A stretch of DNA of 64,000 nucleotides, taken from contig OU015566.1 of assembly GCA_907165135.1 (NCBI GenBank), positions 8,850,157-8,914,156 of the forward strand, read 5' to 3'. Under the pieces are notes generated by a model, which saw only the letters and a list, made by a program, of their open reading frames with translations, was not told the origin of the DNA and made no database searches. Below, piece after piece: positions 1-12,606 of the stretch; the stretch's first letter is position 1; every line of letters begins with the position of its first letter. The stretch comes from Oikopleura dioica (Eukaryota; Chordata; Appendicularia; Copelata; Oikopleuridae). Made by a program: the position numbers and the translations under genes.

Positions 1-946
1 TCAAAAGAAAACGCTCATATTATCAATTATCTAAGTAGTCTACGAATAATTAAAAACACATTAAGTTTAAATGAATCATATTTAAAAGTTAACTGGTCAA
101 TGGAAAGATATCTTTCCATTTCTAAAATTATAATGGCTTCTTTTTCAATCTTCTTTCAAAATCTCTAAAAAAAGTAAACCCAAAAAGACCTCAGATAGTT
201 TTTTTCTCTAGCGCTTGCGCTTTTAGTGAATATCGCGCGCGATCGCCATAAAAGTTCAGCGTTGACGCTCAACTCGCGCGCGGAGCCAGCGACGTTTCGC
301 GTGGGCGCTGGCCATTTTTAGCGTGGGCTCCTTCAGCTTTTCCCGAAAAAAAGAAAAGTTTTCACTTTGCTACTGTAAGGAAGGGGGTTGCTTTTTTGAG
401 TCGAGCACGCGCGCACTCCTGCTTGAGCCACCAATTCATTCTTTGGGATCAGCCAATGAGAGCGCCGCGGGCAGGAGTGATGACGTCATCGCGCTGGGCG
501 CGGCGCCGACGCGAGCCCAAAGGCACCTGATTGGCGGTTTAGGGAATAACACGCGCGCGCCCAATAGCAATTTTCTTCCCTTTCAGAAGAACTTATCATC
601 AAATCAGAGAAATCGAAACAGCGCCTGGTTGGTGCACCAGGCGGGATTAACACGCGATTAAGGGGATTATAAGGGACAAGGAGGCGTTAGCTTTCAATCA
701 GGACGCTTATAATTAGCTAAAGATCTCTGTTTTTACCGATTAAATTATTGAAAACTCTGTGATTTATCATTTAGTTGTAGTATCCTTATTTTATAATCAA
801 AAATATATATTTTTTCAAATCATTTTCTTGGTAAATTTAGTCTTTTTTTTCTTGAGAAAATAGCATCTGTTCCCTATCTTAAAACGAGAGCAAAAATTAG
901 AGTGTATCTGAAAACATCATCTTAAAAAATGCATTTCTAATAATGA
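1..946. promoter_or_regulatory. Upstream region of BTF3, CpG-rich core at about 220-560
   Basis: No gene was recognised. The segment 220-560 is rich in GCGC/CGCG in an otherwise AT-rich setting. It holds CCAAT boxes (near 449 and 559), a CRE-like palindrome TGACGTCA at 481-488 and a small hairpin (CGCCTGGT/ACCAGGCG) around 622-643. This is the likely promoter of the NAC-beta gene downstream. The ORF through 323-661 is a by-product of GC content. Function is inferred. Confidence 0.5.
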
Positions 947-983
947 TTGTTGTTTTTTTTAGACTCCGGTCGGCCATCATACC

Positions 984-1581
984 ATGAACCCCGAGAAGCT
1001 GAAGCAGCTACAGGCCTCTGTCCGCGTCGGCGGCAAAGGAACTGCTCGAAGAAAGAAGAAGATCGTCCACAAGGCGTCTTCGACCGACGACAAGAAGCTT
1101 CAGAGCCAGCTCAAGAAACTCTCCATCAACCCCATCCCAGGAATCGAAGAAGTTAACATGTTCAAGGAAGACGGATCCGTCCTTCACTTCCAGAACCCCA
1201 AGGTAAATTGAAACACCTTTTTACTCAAAATTAAAAATTACTTGATTAGGTTCAAGCATCCCCCAACGCCAACACCTTCGCCATCTCCGGCAGCGCCCAG
1301 ACCAAGCAGATCTCCGAGATGCTTCCCCAGATCGTGAGCCAGATGGGCCCCGAAGGTTTCGCCTCCCTCCGCAAAATGGCGATGAAGGGCGCCGAAGCTG
1401 AAGCCGCCAAGAACGACGATGTCCCCGAACTCGAAGGCGACTTTGAGGAAGAAAGCAAAAAGGATCGGAGCTAACTTTTATTCATTATCATCAAGGGTAA
1501 CAACCGACATCCTAAGTATCTAAACTCGAGATTCATTTTTAACTCCGCTGACAGGAAGAAGAAGCTGCCAAGGCTAACTAA
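984..1581 (+). CDS. BTF3: Nascent polypeptide-associated complex subunit beta (BTF3)
   Basis: NAC-beta pairs with NAC-alpha, binds ribosomes near the exit tunnel and shields nascent chains. Exon 1 (984-1202) starts [10 protein letters not shown] and carries the basic ribosome-binding RRKKK patch and the start of the NAC domain. A GT-AG intron (1203-1249) leads into exon 2, which reads [14 protein letters not shown] and continues through the NAC domain. If exon 2 is read straight through it stops at 1472-1474. A better family ending comes from splicing out 1463-1554, which begins GA and ends AG, giving a tail [14 protein letters not shown] and stop at 1579-1581. The start codon follows a run of T and an AG acceptor at about 961, suggesting SL trans-splicing or a 5' UTR intron. 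The identity is firm; the last intron is inferred. Confidence 0.92.
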
Positions 1582-2510
1582 GAGACTGACCGTTGAGTTG
1601 AATTCGTAACAGGCGCCGTTCAAAACTGTTCCGTTCTCTCTATCCACGCCATGTACATTATTACAGTTACCTTAGTTCAGTTCTATTTGTATCATGATGT
1701 ACATCCAATGATCGTTTTTTATTGGAAATAAATGAACATCCTTTTAATGAAATTTTATATTTTAAAACTGGATTTCTGAACGGACAACAGGCAGGAGAGA
1801 TTGGACTCACGTTTGTTTATTTTCGATATTATTTTCTATTTCTAATTTGTAAAACCACCACCTGATTGCAATTGAAATAAATCGGAAACGACAATTTATT
1901 ATTATCGCCGTTATCATGTCAGACTATGTTCTTGTTGATGTTCTTGCCTTATCTCTTCTGAAAGTGAGTATCACCAACGCTCGGTAAATATTTAGGTTTT
2001 TTAAAAACCGAACAACCGGTTATTAAGACTTTGAATGCCGAATTTCCGGTTTCAATAGGGGATTCAAATAAAAGTCCACTTGGGCCATCATCAGAATTTC
2101 GATCATCAAATAAAAGGCCTTCATAACAAATAATGTCGTAAACGAGCCGTATTTTTATTGAAGACATCAACCAGCTCAGGCTTTTATCTCGGCGATAGTT
2201 ATCGAATGCCGTCTGAGAAACGCGTGCCTCGACCACATACGCCCTGTTTTCTCATCCCAGACTCTTTCACTTTCAGAATATTACACTCAGAGTAGGCGGC
2301 CGGCCCGGAAGGCAAATATTATTTTCAACATAGAAACCGGCGACATTAAGATCCGAGACTGCTTCTCCGGTGCCATTTACTGTTTTTGTCCATATTTTTA
2401 ACGGCTGGTTCATTTTAACAACAACTGTTTTTAGATGTGTTAGGGAAAGTCGTTTTCGGAAGGTTTAATTTAACGAAAATACTTCGAAAAATAGATTGGG
2501 ATTCCAAACG
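1582..2510. other. Intergenic: BTF3 3' UTR and MASK upstream region
   Basis: A poly(A) signal AATAAA lies near 1728. A minus-strand ORF at 1949-2236 has no recognisable domain, and I do not call it a gene. No RNA gene or repeat was seen. Confidence 0.5.
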
Positions 2511-5500
2511 ATGTCACAACAAGAACAAGCCGCCGCTGAGGCCTCGGTTAACCAGCACTTTAATAACCAGACTCAGCAACAGCGAATAGCCGCGCTGCTC
2601 GAAGCCGCAGGTATTCCACCTCATGGCGTGGACGGAGCCCTGCTTCGGAATCCGGCCGTTCTAGATCATCTATCCTCGTCGGTGAACAAAGCACTGATTG
2701 ATGCGAAGTTGGCGATGAACAAAGCGGACTTCGATGATAACATCCGTGGCCTTTCGTTCCCCGAGAAGTCTGACAACTCGTACACGAGTCTCAAGAAGGC
2801 CCTGCGCGCGTTAAACGCCGAGGACTACCAGGAGTACCTTGTCGAGTCGTGCACCAACGGATCCTTCGAGCTTGTCCAGCTATTGTTAGATCTGGACAAC
2901 ATTCCCGAGCGAATGTGCGCGGAGAAGGTCAAGGTGGTTTATCATCAATACCACAAGGTCAACTTCCAGCGCTTCCAAGCGAACGGCGACGAGCGTGCAG
3001 CAAAGGGTGAGATGACGCCTCTGATGGAGGCCGCCTACAACGGGCACGAGGACATTGTCACGCTGCTGATCAACCACAGCGTCGACATCAACGCCAAGAG
3101 CTCGACAGGCAACACTGCGCTCATGTACGCCTGCTGCCGGGGGCACGAGACGATCGTCCATAACTTGCTCTGCGCTGGAGCGAACACCGAAATCTTCAAC
3201 GAAAATGGCCATACACCGCTGATGGAAGCAGCCTCTGGAGCCCATGTTAACTGTGCCAAGCTTCTTGTCTGTCATGGAGCCGAGATCAACTGCGCTTCGA
3301 ACGAGTTCAAGGAGTCCGCGCTTACGCTCGCCTGCTACAAGGGAAATTACGACATGGTCCGATTCCTGCTCTCTGCTGGTGCCGATCGCGAGCATAAGAC
3401 CGATGAGATGCATACTGCGCTGATGGAAGCTTCGATGGATGGTCACACTGACGTCGCCCGGCTCCTTCTCGACTCAGGATGCAATGTCAACATGCCACCG
3501 GAGTCTTTTGAATCGCCATTGACGCTCGCCGCATGTGGTGGCCATACCGATCTCGCGAGACTGCTCATTGAACGCGGAGCGAACTTGGAGGAGGTTAACG
3601 ACGAGGGCTACACAGCGCTGATGGAGGCTGCTCGAGAGGGACACGAGAAAGTGGTGCAAGTTCTGATTGAACATGGCGCGAATGTCAACCAGCAAACGGA
3701 GGAGACACAGGAAACAGCTCTTACCTTGGCTTGCTGCGCTGGATTCAACGAGTGCGCTCGTCTGCTTATTGAAGCCGGAGGGGACATCGAAAAAGGCGCA
3801 AGCACGCCTCTCATGGAAGCATGTCAGGAGGGCTACGACGACTTGGTTGACTTTTTGATAAGATCGGGAGCAAAGGTCACTTCTGTTGCAAACAATGGTG
3901 ACACTGCTCTCGACTTGGCTGCAGAAAATGGACATAAGAAGATCTGTGAAGCATTGTTGCGCGCTGGTGCCAAGCTTGAACATCGCTCTGAAGGCGGAAG
4001 AACTCCGTTGATGAGAGCTGCTCGACAGGGGCACGAGTCCACTGTGGATTATTTGATCGAGGTCGGCGCTAATGTGAATCTGTACTCTGAAAACAACGAG
4101 CACACTGTCCTCTCGTTCGCTTGCTCTCACGGGCAACTCGGCGTTGTTCAACGATTGCTACAATCGGGTGCCAATCCGAACGCAAAACTCAAGGACAACT
4201 CTACGATGTTGATTGAGGCAGCCAAGGGTGGCCATACCCAGGTTGTTCAGCTCTTGCTTGATCCCAATCGAGCGGGAGCGCGTTATGTGTTGAATGAATA
4301 CCCGATTCAGGAACAGAGGTCGGAAGAGATTAACTTCGAAGAAGTTGTCGATGTCCTGAACTCTGTGAAGGATATGATTAGTCAGCCTGGTGAAGGGGTT
4401 CTCCCACCATCGCCAATCGGTGCGGGTGATGCATCGCTTGATCAGCTTGCTGCGAATGCCAAAGGAAAGGGTCGAAAGGAGATCATTCTGATCTTATTAC
4501 AGTCGATTTAAAATTGTAGAGGAACTCTTCAGGATAATTAATCAAACGAAATAGTGCTTAAAATTAATCGGAGAGATAATATTGGATATTATATGTCTGG
4601 CTATCCAAAGGTTTTCCTTTGCAATTGTAATCGTTTGCCTGTCAGTGATTGACAGTCGCAAGCTTTATATCCTTTGTAGAAGCCCAAAAGCGCCTTGAGG
4701 CACTGGAGCTCAAAATAAAAAGTGCGTTCGACCAACGTGTAGATGGTTCGGCTACTAACCAGGAACTCCTCGCCAAGGAGATAGCGCAGGTAACTTGCGA
4801 TGTTTAACTTGAATTATGTGTCGCGTCATAATACCGTAATTGTCACGCTTTTATTAGATTTAACGCACATACAAGATATTCTCGAACAAAATAATTATAT
4901 GCCAGCAGATTATTATTTTGGTACGCATGAATGGGTATTCGAAAATAATTCTACTGGCGCCTTGTTGTGCTTAATTCAACATTTAGATTCAGAAGGAGAA
5001 GAAGCACAAGCAAAATCTCATGCGGGAGCTTCAGGACGTTGAGCGACAGATCCACCAGAAAATGCTCGACAAAGTCTCCAAGACGATTCCTAAGAGCGCC
5101 ATGGAGCGACCTGCTGATGTGATCTACCCACCAGGGGATCTTCCCTCTGCGGGGATCAGCGCGATGCCCAACTGGCCTGCGACGCACCCGGACAATGTCT
5201 TCGAGGAGCACCTAAGACCTGAGGATATCCCGGTGAGCTATTATGTAAACAAACGTGTGATTAAATTTCAATCATAGGATCTCCTCAACATCAAGGAAGA
5301 ATCGGAACGGCTAAAAATTCTGTTAACTTAGGCTTTAGCGTCGAATAAACTTTAGGCGATTTAGTAAACTTAGCCAGAATGAGTGGGGTTTCAGTCCAGA
5401 GGAGTTGAACGAGATAATGAAGCATATCCAAGTTCTGGGCCCGGCGATTCAAAAGGTAACGGGATCAATTCTATTTGTATAATTAATTATTCAAGGCTAT

Positions 5501-8500
5501 CCAACGACATCTCCAAAACCCAACTCCAGTGGCGGAGCTAACGGGCACTGAATCATCACAATCTGTTGTGAGAAGCGTTCAAGGGAACAAACAAACAACA
5601 ACCACCAGCGCCGTGAAGACAACAACGAAGACAACCGTGGAGACCCATCAGCAGCCAGTCACTGCCGATCAGCCTTCTGCTGTTCGAAGTAAGTACTCAC
5701 CTGGATTCTTTATCCTTGAATATTTTATTTATTAAAATTTAGTTGGTATTCAATCTGGCCAGGAGACACCGCCGATTGACGAGAATTCCATCGCAGATGG
5801 TATCAACGACAAGACGGACTCCAATCATGATACTCCTCTATCTCTTGCTTGCCAAGGTAAAACCATGTTACAAAATTATTTTCTTACTTTGTTCTCTTAG
5901 GAGGACATACTGAACTCGTGCAGCTCCTTGTATCAAAAGGCGCTGAGCTGGAACATCGCGACAAGAAAGGCTTCACGCCTTTGATCCTCGCCGCTACTGG
6001 TGGATTTTCCGAAATCTGTGAGCTACTCATCGAAGCTGGAGCTGATGTCGAGGCGCAATCCGATCGCACTAAAGATACTCCTCTCTCGCTTGCTTGCTCC
6101 GGTGGCAAGAAAGAGGTCGTCGAACTTCTTCTCGATCGCGGCGCCAAGAAAGAGCACCGAAACGTATCTGACTACACGCCACTTTCACTTGCTGCATCTG
6201 GCGGATACATCGAGATCATTAAGATTCTTCTCGACGCCGGTGCTGAAATTAACTCTCGAACCGCTTCGAAGCTTGGCATTTCTCCTCTCATGCTTGCAGC
6301 TATGAATGGGCACCTTGAAGCTGTCACACTTCTTCTCGACCGCGGAGCAGACATCAACGCACAGATCGAAACTAACAAGAATACAGCTCTTACACTTGCC
6401 TGTTTCCAGGGGCGTGCTGAAGTTGTCGAAAAACTTCTTGACCGACGGGCTAACGTAGAACATAGAGCCAAGACTGGCCTCACACCACTGATGGAAGCCG
6501 CTTCAGGTGGGTATGTCGATGTCGGCCGAGTCCTCCTCGAAAAAGGAGCTGAGGTCAACGCTCTTCCTGTGCCAACATCTCGTGATACCGCCCTTACTAT
6601 CGCTTCTGACAAGGGCCACAAGCTCTTTGTCGATTTACTCCTCAAGTACAACGCTCACGTTGACATCAAGAACAAAAAGGGAGACACCCCAATTTGGCTT
6701 GCGAGTCACTCTGGCCATCTGGATGTGGTTCAAAAGCTCATCGAGCACAAAGCTGATCCATCTCTTTGTGATACGCGAAATGTCTCTCCACTAATGGCTG
6801 CTTTCAAAAAGGGCCACTTTAAAGTGGTTAAATACCTTGTGAAGAAAGTGACCCAGTTTCCAAGTGATACTGAATGCTACAATTACATACAGAGCATTAA
6901 GGTAAGCAAATAACTATTTTGATTTTTGCTAACTTGAAACTTTAGGACAAAGACCAAGATCTCAAAATGAAATGCGCCAACTGTGTTGAGATAATCATTC
7001 AGGTAATATTTGCGAACCCATATTTTCTCTAAACCATCGTGATTTTGCCTAACTAAGAATTCTCGGGAATCCGAAAATCCAAAAGGGAAACGAGCCATTA
7101 AAATATTTTAATTTCGATATGACAAATTTCCCTTTCTCGACTCATAAATTGTTTACCTATTCATGAAGTGAAAGACCTTGCATCAACTTAATTTAGGCGA
7201 AAGTAAAGCAAGAGAAGGAAGCTGAGAGACACGCACAAGAGCTGCTTGAGAAGATCGACCAAGAGCACATGGTTAACGAGACAAAGCGTAAGAAAAAGGA
7301 GAAGCAAAAGCATAAGAAAGCGGAAAAGATCAAAAAAGAGAAGGAGATCAAGGCTGAGGAAGAACAGAGAGCCTTGGAGGCCCTTGCCGCTTCAGCTCCA
7401 ACAACTCCTCCAAAACCAGCTGAGCCAACTCCAGTTGTTGAGTCAACTCCACCATCGCCGCAGAAGACAAAGAACAGAAAACAAGCTCGACAGCCGCAGA
7501 AGGAGCCTGAGCCAGAGCCAAAAACTGATTCCTCTCCTAAGGTAGAAGCTCAAGTTGACCGCGTTCCTACCATTGAATCCAACGAGCCTGCTAAGCCCGC
7601 TGAGCCCGTACAGACTAAATCTGAGAAGAAGGGCAAGAAAGAACGAAAAAAGCAGCAGCAAGCGGAGGCAGCTCAAGTGGATGGTGTCAAAGGCGCTGCC
7701 GTTGAGCAGCAGCCCGATGTGTGGAAGGATGTGAAGCCCGTTCGAAAGAAGGAGTTCCAGAAGATGAGCCTTGGTTCTAACTACATTGCCAGAGTTATTG
7801 GCAGAAGTGGTTGTAACGTGAATGCAATTCGCGATGTCACTGGCACTCATATCGACATCGAAAAACCCAAGAAAGGCGGTGGAGATAGAACCATCACGAT
7901 CCGAGGTACACCTGAACAGACATGCCTGGCGAAGAAACTAATGGACGAGCTCATCAAGAATCCAGACATGGAGATCGATGACATCATCCACAAGTATATT
8001 CCAAATGCCAAGAGCCGCTCCCGAGAGCGAGTGAGCGAAGTAGAAGAGGAAGAGCCTGAGCCCAAGAGCCTCAACTTTGAGAAGATCCTCGCTGCTGTTC
8101 AACAAACCGAAAAGGATCAGCGAGAAAAGGAGAAGAAAGTGGAAGCCAGAAAGAAGAAACAAGCTGAGGAAGCGAAGGCACGGCAAGAAGCCCAACTGAA
8201 GGCTCAACAAGAGAAAGAAAAGCAACAAGCTCCGATAGTGCCCCAGGCACCTAAACCCGTTGCAGTCAGTACTTCTCTGCCTCCTACCCCAAGACCAAAG
8301 AAAGTTGTAGAACCTATCCCTCCTGCTGTTCCAAAGACTGTGTCAACTCCTGTCGAAGATGCTGTCTCCCAGCACTTGCGAAACCTGCGAAAGCGTGATG
8401 AAATGGAACGCAAGCGAACAAAGGATGATGACATGAAAATCAAGGTCGAAGTCGTCCAAAAACAGGTCGCCGACCTGGTCATCGACCCCATTCAAGTGCC

Positions 8501-9666
8501 GCTTCCACCTGCTGTGAGCGTCGCTCCTCTCTCTACATCCATGTCACATTCTCTGCCGGCTCCCGACTGGAGTGATGTTCAAAATCCAAATGTCGAGATC
8601 ATCAACGGCCCGCGTACTCATCCTGGTCCCATCGGCCCCCCAAAATCGCGACAAGATATTCCTGGATCGATTTCCCCTTACGCCAACCAACCAGTTCAGC
8701 CTCCGTCCAACTCCTTCCAGCCCTCCCAGCACTACCAGATGGACTCGTCGTTTAGATCACCCGTGCAAGGCATGCCACAACAAGTGGTTCACTCACCTGG
8801 TCACGTTAATCGCCCACTCTTCCCAGATTCTGATGATCGCTTCGCCACAAAGCCGATCCAGCGCGTCCCGCCAATTATGGCTCCCCAGCCACAAGACGAT
8901 TACCCTCTCCCGAAGACAAGTATCTCTTCAAAATGGGAACAAGAAGAGCACCACATCACCCCCTTCCATCATTCCTTTGGCCCCCTGGGCGGAGGCTTCC
9001 CCTCCGAGCCCTTCAATGAGAGCAGTCACTTCCGAGAACGCCCCAATCCTCAAGTTCAACCTCCAGATTTCCCAAGACATCCTAACCTGCCCCTCTTCGA
9101 CGCCCCATTCGAGCGACGGAACCCTGGTGCAACTGGAGCGATTGGAGAAGGTCGACCAAGCTCCTCGTTCCGACCAGTAAGACATCATGCGCTATTTCAG
9201 TTATAAATACATTCTTAGGCTTCCAACATGCCCGACTTCATTTCTCACTCGAATATAACCCGCCCCATGCAAAAGCATGACTGGGATCCCCCACCAAGAC
9301 GTAAGGAGAGATTGTAGATTCACAATTTATCATAGTTTTAGTAATGCCTTCAAGTGATTTGGGTGGGTTCCAAGCACCACGATGGAGCCAACCAACAAGC
9401 CAGCCATCCCATCCAAACCTATCACTTGGCTCGTCCAGCTACATGCCAAGCAGCGGAGCAGGTGACCCAGCTCTTCAGCTGCGACAGGACTACATGAGTT
9501 CCCATCAACGTCAGTATAGATAACACTTTCTCGAATAACGAATTACTCAGAAATGCGAATGGATGGTCCCTCTCTGCTGGACAGAAATGGTTACTCCTAC
9601 CATGGATTCCAAACCAATCCAACCTCGCAATCCGCTTATAATCACCAACAGCATTGGAACAATTAA
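2511..9666 (+). CDS. ANKHD1: MASK-family ankyrin repeat and KH domain protein (ANKHD1/ANKRD17-like)
   Basis: This is a large cytoplasmic/nuclear scaffold, known in animals as a Hippo/YAP and receptor-signalling cofactor. The ATG at 2511 (MSQQEQAAAEAS) is preferred over in-frame upstream sequence. Exon 1 (2511 to about 4470) encodes the first ankyrin block of roughly a dozen or more repeats (TPLMEAAYNGHEDIV type) and ends in a Gly/Pro linker. Charged coiled-coil exons follow (4680-4789, 4993-5232). A second block of about ten ankyrin repeats lies at 5760-6900. A KH domain with the GRSG loop is at about 7720-8000, then a low-complexity Pro/Gln tail. The last junctions read cleanly (exon ends 9176, 9300 and 9510; stop 9664-9666). 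Junctions at 5280-5400 are unresolved and the one at 4470 is tentative. Length and domain order match the family. Confidence 0.93.
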
Positions 9667-10161
9667 CATTTAGTCCAACTCATTCATTACTTACGTGCTA
9701 TTCCTCATTTAATTATGAATAGACGCTGCTTGATAACAACAACAATGACCCATTGAAATTTCATTTACTTGTCCAAATATATTATATCTAATGCAGACAT
9801 TCACATTTTTGCTCTTGAAAAACTCTTTTCAATTGCTAAAATGACTATTGATCATTCCTGCAGGTACATGATAAGGCATCCCAAATAGATTCAAAAGAAT
9901 AGAATCGATTTTCGCAGGAGGCTTGGTGAACTTTTTCATGTTTTTTGTTGGAACAGAGATGAATTTGTTAGTGAAGAGCTGGATTTGCAAAAAAATATGT
10001 ATAGAAAAAAGAAAAAGTTGAATAAGAAGAATTGAAATTGCAGAAAGATGTTGAAATTTTTATGGCGACAGATCGAAGTTCTGATACAAGTATTGTATTT
10101 TTGGCCGAGCGAATCAGCCGATGAATAGAAAATAGGGGAGCTCAATTGAAGGGAAAAGGGT
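9667..10161. other. Convergent 3' region between MASK and WIPI
   Basis: AT-rich sequence between the ends of two converging genes. It probably holds both 3' UTRs. The minus ORF at 9936-10172 is low-complexity and not supported as a gene. Confidence 0.5.
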
Positions 10162-11595
10162 TTAGGAGTCAACGGTGTGAATCATCGGAGGAAGGTCGGA
10201 CTCTTCGGAGCTGATTTCAGGCACGCGTGGAAGGCATAACTAAAAGTTGGTTAGTCTTCGTCGCAAAAGAATCAGGGTACCTTATGTTGCTTGATAAGAT
10301 TACATTCGCCACCGGATGGGTCAATCTCGTAAACATACAGGTATCCATCGGAACAGGCGACGAAAAGATAGATTTTTCTTCCAATTTCATGGATAGTACT
10401 AAAATGACTCGAATGCAATTCTTGCACCAAACCAAACCTTATGTTTTTGAGTCCACAAGAGTGCAACTTCGCCGTAGCAAAGTCTCTTCCTTGTTGAAGA
10501 ACCTCACTCACGCCAGAAGGAAGATAACTAGCCGCAGACTGGAGACCTCTAGTAAGGTAACTCCCCCAGTCATTTTGCGGCTCTTCATTTGAAGTCTAGC
10601 AGAGAAGGGTAAGATGGTTAATATCGAAGAGGTTTACCTGTTCTTGGACATTAGTGAGCTTAAAAATATGAATTGTCTGGGTGTTCGAGCTAACTGATAA
10701 GAAATTGGCCTCAGGAGAAAAGTTCAGGGATGAAATTGTTGCACAGCGGGCGACACCACGTCGGAATTCGAAAAGTCTTTTGCCTTCTGGGATCGAGAAA
10801 ACTCGGATGACAGTTCCTTTTTCGGATGCAGTGGCGACTTTTTTACCCGTTCGATCCATTGCGACAGCAGCTTATTATGGAAAAAAATTCAAATGGCAAG
10901 ACAAGTTCTTGAGTACCTATTGGATTGTCATGGGCTGTAAGAGACGTAACTGCTCGTAGATCAACAGTGTCGAAGATGTTTAATTCTCCGACGTGAGTTG
11001 CACCAGGATAAGCTTTTTGAAAAGATCAAAAGAAAGCCTATGGGAATGAAATTACCTAGATAACCACAGGTGTCGTCGGCGTCCGTTGCTGCAAGAGCAC
11101 AGACGCCTCTTGGATTCGGTGGTGTTTCTCGGATTGTGTGCAGGATTGACATATCGCGGATGTTGTGAATATACAGACTTTCTTTAGAAATAGTTTTACT
11201 CCGAGAATACTCGGTTTCTGATTACCTTCAAGTGTAACGACTAATCTAGATCGGTTCATCTTAACAGCAAGTACAGCAGATGGATAAGTATGTTGGAGGA
11301 TGAGAGACCCCTTTCGAAAATGATAGACACGGATCTTTCTGGCATTCGTCTGTGAAACCGTAACGACGAGAGATGAATTGAAAAGGCGCTCGACAAGAAT
11401 AACATCTTGTGCTGACTGGTCAAAGTGTTCCTGGAAGATTTTATGAGGGGAAAAGAAATAGAGACTTACATCAAGCTTCTCTGTTCCATTAGCAAGGCCA
11501 TACAAGTAAAATCCTGCTTTAGATCCAGCCGATAAACTCGACCCATCTTGGTTGAAATTCATCCACATAATGTCGCTTTCTCCCTCACAATTCAT
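10162..11595 (-). CDS. WIPI2: WIPI/Atg18 phosphoinositide-binding beta-propeller
   Basis: WIPI proteins bind PI3P on the forming autophagosome and recruit the ATG16L1 complex. Exons on the minus strand encode a seven-bladed propeller starting [11 protein letters not shown]. The diagnostic lipid-binding FRRG motif ([13 protein letters not shown]) is at about 10,770, followed by [15 protein letters not shown]. The last intron is GT-AG near 10,240-10,285, and the final exon reads [18 protein letters not shown] before stop 10,162-10,164. The ATG is preceded by TTTTCAG at 11,608-11,610, only 16 nt after the stop of the F-box gene upstream. That indicates the downstream cistron of an SL-resolved operon. 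The symbol is by best fit; it could equally be the WIPI1/2 ancestor. Confidence 0.9.
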
Positions 11596-11623
11596 CTTGT
11601 CCGAAATCTGAAAATACTTGAGC

Positions 11624-12223
11624 TTAGTCTCTATTTTTTATGAAAGATAAAGTGTGAATTAGGTAATTATAAAAATAGAACTCTGCCCAGATTGAAATCT
11701 CAAAATCGAAAATCATGCTGTTATGAATGTTGATTGCTTCTTCATCCTTCTTATTTGCCGCTGGATATCCACTAAATCTGATTAATTGTAATTCTAGGAT
11801 AAAATTTAAACCTTTATTTGAGAAGAAGATCTTTTTGAATCCAATCTCGAGGCCTAATAAACGGACGTTTTCATCAATGGTGATTCCATTTTGCTCACAC
11901 ATCTTCTCCCACAGCTCATTTGAGGCACAGAGTTTTGCATACTCCTTGTTCAGAAGTCCCATCTTCGGTAGTTCCTCTAAGGGTAGCCTTGTCAAAAGCG
12001 CAATCTTTGCTTCTTTAGGGAGTCGATTGAGGAAATCAATGTTCCCCTTGGCGCGTTCGCGGACGATCTCCAGCGTTGACTCTCCGAAAAAATCGACAAT
12101 TTTGTTCTCAAGATCGCCATAATTTAAAAAATCGGACATGCTGGCTTTATGTGTTTTGTTCATTGATCCGGCCATTTGAGGATGTCGTAGGCTCGCGGCG
12201 CAGATTCGTATGTGATGGATCAC
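11624..12223 (-). CDS. FBXO36: F-box protein, FBXO36-like
   Basis: This is a probable substrate adaptor of an SCF ubiquitin ligase. A single-exon reading frame of up to 199 aa is visible. The F-box core follows GNIDFLNRLPKEAKIALLTR and runs through LPLEELPKMGLLNKEYAKLC and NELWEKMCEQNG. It is followed by the FBXO36-like ENVRLLGLEIGFKKIFFSNK. Several in-frame ATGs exist (12,223; 12,172 region; 12,139 region), so the true start may be one of the internal ones such as MAGSMNKTHK. The C-terminus after the GLNFILELQL stretch diverges from the human protein. It is the upstream partner of WIPI, with a 16-nt gap. Confidence 0.8.
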   Translation of the reverse strand: MIHHIRICAASLRHPQMAGSMNKTHKASMSDFLNYGDLENKIVDFFGESTLEIVRERAKGNIDFLNRLPKEAKIALLTRLPLEELPKMGLLNKEYAKLCASNELWEKMCEQNGITIDENVRLLGLEIGFKKIFFSNKGLNFILELQLIRFSGYPAANKKDEEAINIHNSMIFDFEISIWAEFYFYNYLIHTLSFIKNRD

Positions 12224-12606
12224 TGAATGAATTAAGATGAAACCCTACACAGTCGTTATTGGCGAGGCACGAGATATCAAGGAGCAAAACAGCAATTTCA
12301 TACCGATTTCATTCTGCGTTACATTCAGCGTTACATAATCTTTCAGCGGTGGCGGGAGCTGCTTTTGTTCTGTGTACAATAATTTTGGCGAATGAAAAGA
12401 CATGTGAGGTAGTCTCTAAAATATTGCTGTTTAATTTTAATCAACGTTTTGCACCAGACAGGCCGTCTCAGACCACCAAAACAAGGAAAAAGTCTTTTGA
12501 AGCTTGAATTTTTGCAAAGTTTTATTGAAAGGGAATATTTATAAGCTGGTTAGAGTTGAATAGAATGGAACAGTTGGAGACAATGACGGATTGAATAGGG
12601 GTTGGA
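12224..12606. other. Gap between SLC46-like and F-box genes
   Basis: No gene was recognised. A short plus-strand ORF is not supported. The region probably holds the promoter of the F-box/WIPI operon and the 3' end of the transporter transcript. Confidence 0.4.

Noticed and set aside
1949-2236. Minus-strand 95-codon ORF between BTF3 and MASK
   Set aside because: No domain, no splice or promoter logic, composition like the surrounding intergenic DNA.
2886-4151. Long minus-strand ORFs under the MASK ankyrin exon
   Set aside because: Shadow frames of the repetitive ankyrin coding sequence.
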